24,818 nt of DNA, from positions 1-24,818 of the forward strand of contig CAYOET010000023.1 in assembly GCA_964402985.1 (NCBI GenBank), read 5' to 3'. The notes under the pieces were generated by a model. That model searched no databases. It had not been told where the DNA came from and saw only the letters and a list, made by a program, of their open reading frames with translations. The DNA is from JADYYB01 sp964402985 (GTDB lineage Bacteria; Pseudomonadota; Alphaproteobacteria; Rhizobiales; Kaistiaceae). The position numbers and the translations under genes are program-made. Shown here piece by piece: positions 24,779 through 24,818 of the stretch; positions within the stretch are counted from its first letter, which is position 1, and each line of letters starts with the position of its first letter.

Positions 24779-24818
24779 AAAAGAGGGGGGCGGCGGGGTC
24801 GGAGAAGGCGGCCGCGGG

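Overview
This 24.8-kb, high-GC window looks like chromosomal DNA of an alphaproteobacterium, probably from or near the Rhizobiales (Hyphomicrobiales). The grounds are a complete alphaproteobacterial-type SOS box (GTTC-N7-GTTC), a yejABEF-type peptide ABC operon, the cytochrome c / kdsB / pheA neighbourhood, an IF-3 that begins with R-R-P-H-R-A after an ATT start codon, and dispersed palindromes with TGTCATTGCCGG ends. Genus and species cannot be set from the sequence alone.

Layout. Positions 1-407 hold the 3' part of a secreted curlin-repeat (amyloid) protein whose start lies before the window. Positions 460-3760 carry a DNA-damage pair behind a LexA-type operator: the ligase-associated DEXH-box helicase and the overlapping phosphoesterase pdeM. 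A small MarR regulator follows (3828-4190). Positions 4283-11104 on the minus strand are a microcin C/oligopeptide-type ABC transporter (yejA-yejB-yejE-yejF) that is interrupted between yejE and yejF by a small antitoxin-like gene and a PIN-domain toxin. The toxin stop codon overlaps the yejF start codon. A tandem two-haem, membrane-anchored cytochrome c (minus) is divergent from kdsB and pheA (plus).

Positions 14458-14994 are infC, which starts with the rare codon ATT. It is followed by a GNAT acetyltransferase that seems to carry a one-base frameshift, a small Cys/His-containing exported protein, and an exported DUF305 + FixH/YtkA-like fusion that suggests periplasmic metal (copper) handling. 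Two minus-strand Flp-pilus type genes (TadE- and TadG-like) come next. Positions 19367-23761 hold the translation block rpmI-rplT and pheS-pheT, with a recognisable promoter before rpmI and a rho-independent terminator after rplT. The last 1.1 kb holds several dispersed repeats and a four-helix DUF1761 membrane protein.

Most of the window is housekeeping. I found no wholly new system. The least ordinary points are the PIN toxin module wired into the yej operon, the LexA-type box in front of the ligase-associated helicase, the ATT-initiated infC separated from rpmI-rplT, the apparently frameshifted acetyltransferase, the tandem dihaem cytochrome, and two copies of a short inverted-repeat element.
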